Source: Pseudomonas nitroreducens TX1
GTDB lineage: Bacteria > Pseudomonadota > Gammaproteobacteria > Pseudomonadales > Pseudomonadaceae
Assembly: GCF_000313755.1 (NCBI RefSeq)
Contig: NZ_AMZB01000117.1
Location: 1 to 64,000, forward strand
Direction: 5' to 3'
Length of the DNA stretch: 64,000 nt
Under the pieces are notes generated by a model. It was not told where the DNA came from, ran no database searches, and worked only from the letters and a program-made list of their open reading frames with translations. Made by a program: the position numbers and the translations under genes. Of this stretch, positions 61,485-64,000 are shown piece after piece; position 1 is the stretch's first letter; every line of letters starts with the position of its first letter.

Positions 61485-62813
61485 TTACAGGATCGACAGC
61501 GGGTATTCGACGATCAGGCGCAGTTCGTTGTTGTCCGCTTCACCCTGGTCCGCGTTGGCGCGGTGGAAGGCTTGGCGCATGCGGAAGGACAAGTCCTTCG
61601 CCGGGCCTTGCTGGATGACGTACTTGGCTTCCAGGTCGGTCTCGTGGTGGCTGCCGTCTTCGCCGTACAGACCGACGTAGGCGCCATCCGCGTCGGCGTG
61701 GCTGCCGTCGATACCGGTACCGTTGATGTAGCGGGCCATGAAGCTCAGGCCCGGTACGCCGTAGGTGTCCATCGCCAGGTCGTAGCGGACCTGCCAGGAG
61801 CGCTCCCCCGGACCGTTGAAGTCGGAGTACTGCACGGAGTTGGCGAGGAACACCGAGTCACCGGTGGCGCCAGCGCCGTCGTCGCCGAAGCCGACATAGT
61901 CGAACGGGGTATCGCCGTGGACCTTCTGGTAGGCCAGGGTGACGGTGTGCGCCTGCAGGAAGGAGTAGGCCGCGGCGAGCGACCAGGTGGTGTTGCTGAT
62001 CTCGCCGGCCTTGGCCTGGCCTTCGTCGTTGGTGCGGTAGATGTTGAAGTCGAAGGCCAGCGACTGGTCGTTGGCGACCGGCAGCACCCAGTTCAGGTTG
62101 CCGTAGTACTGGCGCCAGATGTCCTTGAACTCGGAGCCGTACAGCGAAACGCTGAGGTTGTCGTTGATCGCGTACTTGCCGCCGAGGAAATCGACGTCGC
62201 TGGTTTCCACGACGGCATAAGCCGCCCACAGTCCGCCGTCGCGGGCGGTGGTGACCGGGCTGGTGCCGGAGGTGAAGTGACCGGCTTCCAGGTCCAGGCC
62301 GTCGATTTCGCTGCTCAGCAGGTTGAAGCCCGAGGCAGTCTGCGGGATCAGGCGGGTGCCGCCGGCGGCGAACACCGGAGCGGTCGGCTGCATGTCGCCG
62401 AATTTCAGCTCGGTTTTGGAGATACGCACTTTCAGCGCGCCACCGGCCTTGCCGTAGTCATCATCCGGCTTGCCGTCGTTGCCGACCGGCAGGTTGCCGG
62501 TGCCGGCGCGGCCACGGCCGGCGTCGAGCTTGATGCCCAGATAACCGAAGGCGTCCACGCCGAAACCGACGGTGCCCTGGGTGTAGCCCGAGGAGAAGTT
62601 CGCCAGGAAGCCCTGGGTCCAGTCGCGGTTGTCGGCCGCGCCGTTCTTGCCGTCGTGATCGTAGTACTGGTTGCGCAGCAGGACGTCGAGCTTGGCGTCC
62701 TCGACGAAGCCCTTGGCATCGGCCTGATCGGTGACGAAGGGTTCGGCGCCGGCGAACTGGCTGGCGGCGGCGGAAACAGCGAGGACGATAGCGCTGCGTT
62801 TGAGGTGCTTCAT
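61485..62813 (-). CDS. OprD-family outer-membrane porin
   Basis: A 442-residue porin. Signal peptide MKHLKRSAIVLAVSAAASQFAGA, then FVTDQADAKGFVEDAKLDV, RDWTQGFLANFSSGYTQGTVGFGVDAFG and GDMQPTAPVFAAGGTRLIPQT (quoted in parts), all hallmark segments of OprD-type 18-strand barrels, ending in NNELRLIVEYPLSIL. Substrates of the family are amino acids, dipeptides or aromatic acids; which one applies here cannot be inferred. ATG 62813 is preceded by AGGGGC. Isolated gene. Confidence 0.94.
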   Translation of the reverse strand: MKHLKRSAIVLAVSAAASQFAGAEPFVTDQADAKGFVEDAKLDVLLRNQYYDHDGKNGAADNRDWTQGFLANFSSGYTQGTVGFGVDAFGYLGIKLDAGRGRAGTGNLPVGNDGKPDDDYGKAGGALKVRISKTELKFGDMQPTAPVFAAGGTRLIPQTASGFNLLSSEIDGLDLEAGHFTSGTSPVTTARDGGLWAAYAVVETSDVDFLGGKYAINDNLSVSLYGSEFKDIWRQYYGNLNWVLPVANDQSLAFDFNIYRTNDEGQAKAGEISNTTWSLAAAYSFLQAHTVTLAYQKVHGDTPFDYVGFGDDGAGATGDSVFLANSVQYSDFNGPGERSWQVRYDLAMDTYGVPGLSFMARYINGTGIDGSHADADGAYVGLYGEDGSHHETDLEAKYVIQQGPAKDLSFRMRQAFHRANADQGEADNNELRLIVEYPLSIL

Positions 62814-63274
62814 GGATATTGCCCCTAGAGTCTTGGAGGACCGGCTCGATGAAGTGCGTGAGAACCGGACGTTTTTATAGGCAGGCACAATGAATCCGAA
62901 CATGGATTGACCACGGCGGAAAGTCGCAGGAAGTTGCGTTGGCATTGTTGCAGTTAACTGACTTTGTATTCCCCCGCGTATTGCTCCAGACGCGGGCTTG
63001 GATACGCAAAGCCGACGTCATAATGCCGAAAGAGTTCGCCGTTTAAATCACGGATTATGAAAAGGTCTATGTCTAAAACTGTAATAATCGGGACTTTTGT
63101 CGAGTTGACATAACGCATTCGGAAGTTCCGCGTATATAAACAATGTCACTGTTTCCGGGGGCTGCGGGCACGGTGACATGGCGCGCGGCCCGGCGATGCG
63201 GCTAAGCTGCGCGACCCGGCCGCCGCACCTGGTGCGGCGACGTGCCCCATTCACTGACAGCAGAGATTTGTCCC
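62814..63274. promoter_or_regulatory. Long divergent intergenic region, porin / ridA
   Basis: 461 bp with no credible gene. AT-richer between about 63030 and 63150. Must contain the porin promoter (left) and the ridA promoter (right). I found no clear ANR, Fur or sigma-54 site by eye. Confidence 0.5.
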
Positions 63275-63652
63275 ATGACGCCTACCTTCATCCCCGACGC
63301 GGACCCCGAATCCATCTCCTCCGACGTCGCCGGCTTCGGCGGCCTGCTGGTGTCCACGCAGATCCCCACCCTGGAGGACGGCAGCCTGGAACTGGGCGAC
63401 ATCAAGGCCCAGAGCGAAGCCACCCTGCGCAGCCTGCAGCTGGCCCTGGAAAAGGCCGGCAGCGGTCTGGACCACGTCCTGCACCTGACCATCTACCTGA
63501 CCAGCATGGCCGACCGCGCCGCGTTCAACGAGGTGTACTGCCGCTTCTTCGCCAAGCCCTACCCGGTGCGTGCCGCCGTCGGTATCGCCGAGCTGGCCGT
63601 CGAAGGGATGAAAGTGGAAGTCACCGCCATCGCGGCCAAGCGCGCGAGCTGA
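63275..63652 (+). CDS. ridA: RidA-family (YjgF/YER057c/UK114) protein
   Basis: A 125-residue RidA homologue, a trimeric deaminase that removes reactive enamine/imine intermediates. DVAGFGGLLVSTQIP, LQLALEKAGSGLDHVLHLTIYLT, and PVRAAVGIAELAVEGMKVEV are family blocks, the Arg in PVRAAV being the catalytic arginine. It may belong to a Rid2/Rid3-like branch rather than canonical RidA. ATG 63275 has a weak ribosome site; a GTG at 63242 is an alternative. Confidence 0.9.
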   Translation: MTPTFIPDADPESISSDVAGFGGLLVSTQIPTLEDGSLELGDIKAQSEATLRSLQLALEKAGSGLDHVLHLTIYLTSMADRAAFNEVYCRFFAKPYPVRAAVGIAELAVEGMKVEVTAIAAKRAS

Positions 63653-63667
63653 TCTTCCTGTTTCTGG

Positions 63668-63697
63668 AAAGGGCCGCTTTGCGGCCCTTTCTTTTTT
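63668..63697 (+). terminator. Intrinsic terminator of ridA
   Basis: AAAGGGCCGC / GCGGCCCTTT stem with TTT loop, followed by CTTTTTT, 16 bp after the stop. Confidence 0.94.
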
Positions 63698-63724
63698 ACG
63701 CACCTCTGCGGCATGGTCATCCGT

Positions 63725-63796
63725 GGGTTCGCGAGCAAGCTCGCTCCTACAGGTCCGTGCCATGCCGCTTTCGTAAGCGAGCTTGCTCGCGAACCG
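63725..63796. repeat. Pseudomonas REP pair
   Basis: GGTTCGCGAGCAAGCTCGCT and AAGCGAGCTTGCTCGCGAAC in inverted orientation. Left unit plus spacer start (TCCTACAGGTCCGTGCC) is identical to the pair at 24332. Confidence 0.92.
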
Positions 63797-64000
63797 CCCC
63801 AGCCCCGCTCTTACTCCCCCCGCTGAATGTATTCCTTTGTATCTGCCGCTCCCTGAGCGGACACACGCATACAAAAGCCTCCCGCCGCCGATACGCCCGC
63901 GATACATCGCCCAGGCGAAATAGCCCTACCCGAACGACACAACGCGACGGCAGGGAAAACCCTCCAGAGCATCGTTCCAGGGATTCGCCCTTGCGGCATG

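Larger units (their letters stand above)
63653..64000. other. Terminal intergenic region: terminator, REP pair, no clear gene
   Basis: 348 bp. Holds the ridA terminator and a REP pair. The last 190 bp show a minus-strand frame (63811-63999) ending DTKEYIQRGE, which I do not accept as a gene without comparison. Confidence 0.5.

Noticed and set aside
63811-63999. 62-codon minus-strand frame ending DTKEYIQRGE
   Set aside because: The last residues look protein-like, but the N-terminal part does not, and no good ribosome site or family was seen; it may be a short gene from an internal ATG and needs comparison.
1-64000. CRISPR arrays, tRNA or rRNA genes, insertion sequences, prophage
   Set aside because: No regularly spaced direct repeats, no cloverleaf-like or rRNA sequence, and no transposase, integrase or phage structural gene was recognised.

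Overview
The window is chromosomal DNA of a Pseudomonas, most likely a relative of P. aeruginosa / P. nitroreducens / P. citronellolis. The evidence is the high GC, the gene order flp-rcpC-rcpA-tadZABCD-tadG-pprB-fppA-tadF-pprA followed by a Pit phosphate transporter (the order I know from P. aeruginosa), the recC-recB-recD order, a RocR-type EAL regulator, a Cup chaperone-usher cluster and typical Pseudomonas REP pairs. No tRNA, rRNA, prophage, transposase or CRISPR array was seen. It reads as core genome with accessory regulatory loci.

Region by region. (1) 1-16.1 kb: the 5' part of a dCache chemoreceptor gene, then the complete Flp/Tad type IVb pilus locus: pilin, secretin and assembly operon, the PprA/PprB two-component system and the FppA prepilin peptidase. 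(2) 16.1-28.1 kb: mixed housekeeping genes: Pit transporter, a sensor-less sigma-54 activator, a PsiF-repeat protein, two overlapping micro-ORFs, an RluA pseudouridine synthase, a divergent dmeF/dmeR-like cobalt/nickel efflux pair, an MFS transporter, GST, LysR regulator, PPK2 and a VirK/YbjX protein. (3) 28.2-37.4 kb: recC-recB-recD, overlapping by 4 bp at each junction. (4) 37.4-38.2 kb: a VapBC toxin-antitoxin module with a palindromic operator candidate. (5) 38.3-52.5 kb: an attachment locus with two paralogous hybrid histidine kinases flanking a RocR-like REC-EAL protein, a RocA-like LuxR regulator, and tail-to-tail with these a five-gene chaperone-usher fimbrial operon (pilin, chaperone, usher, adhesin, chaperone). 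(6) 52.8-56.6 kb: an operon ending in an ECF42-type sigma factor with a C-terminal extension, led by a DGPF/YCII protein behind a matching promoter candidate, and including a 50-residue MCPLC membrane protein. (7) 56.6-64 kb: SDR oxidoreductase, class I amidotransferase (peptidase C26), PAS-GGDEF diguanylate cyclase, an unknown 114-residue protein, an OprD-family porin and RidA.

Two surface-adhesion systems (Tad pilus and Cup fimbria), each with its own two-component regulators, lie within 40 kb, with an EAL and a GGDEF protein also present. The most unusual points are the kinase pair in which only one member keeps an Hpt domain, next to a fimbrial operon, and the ECF42 operon with its micro-protein and promoter candidate.
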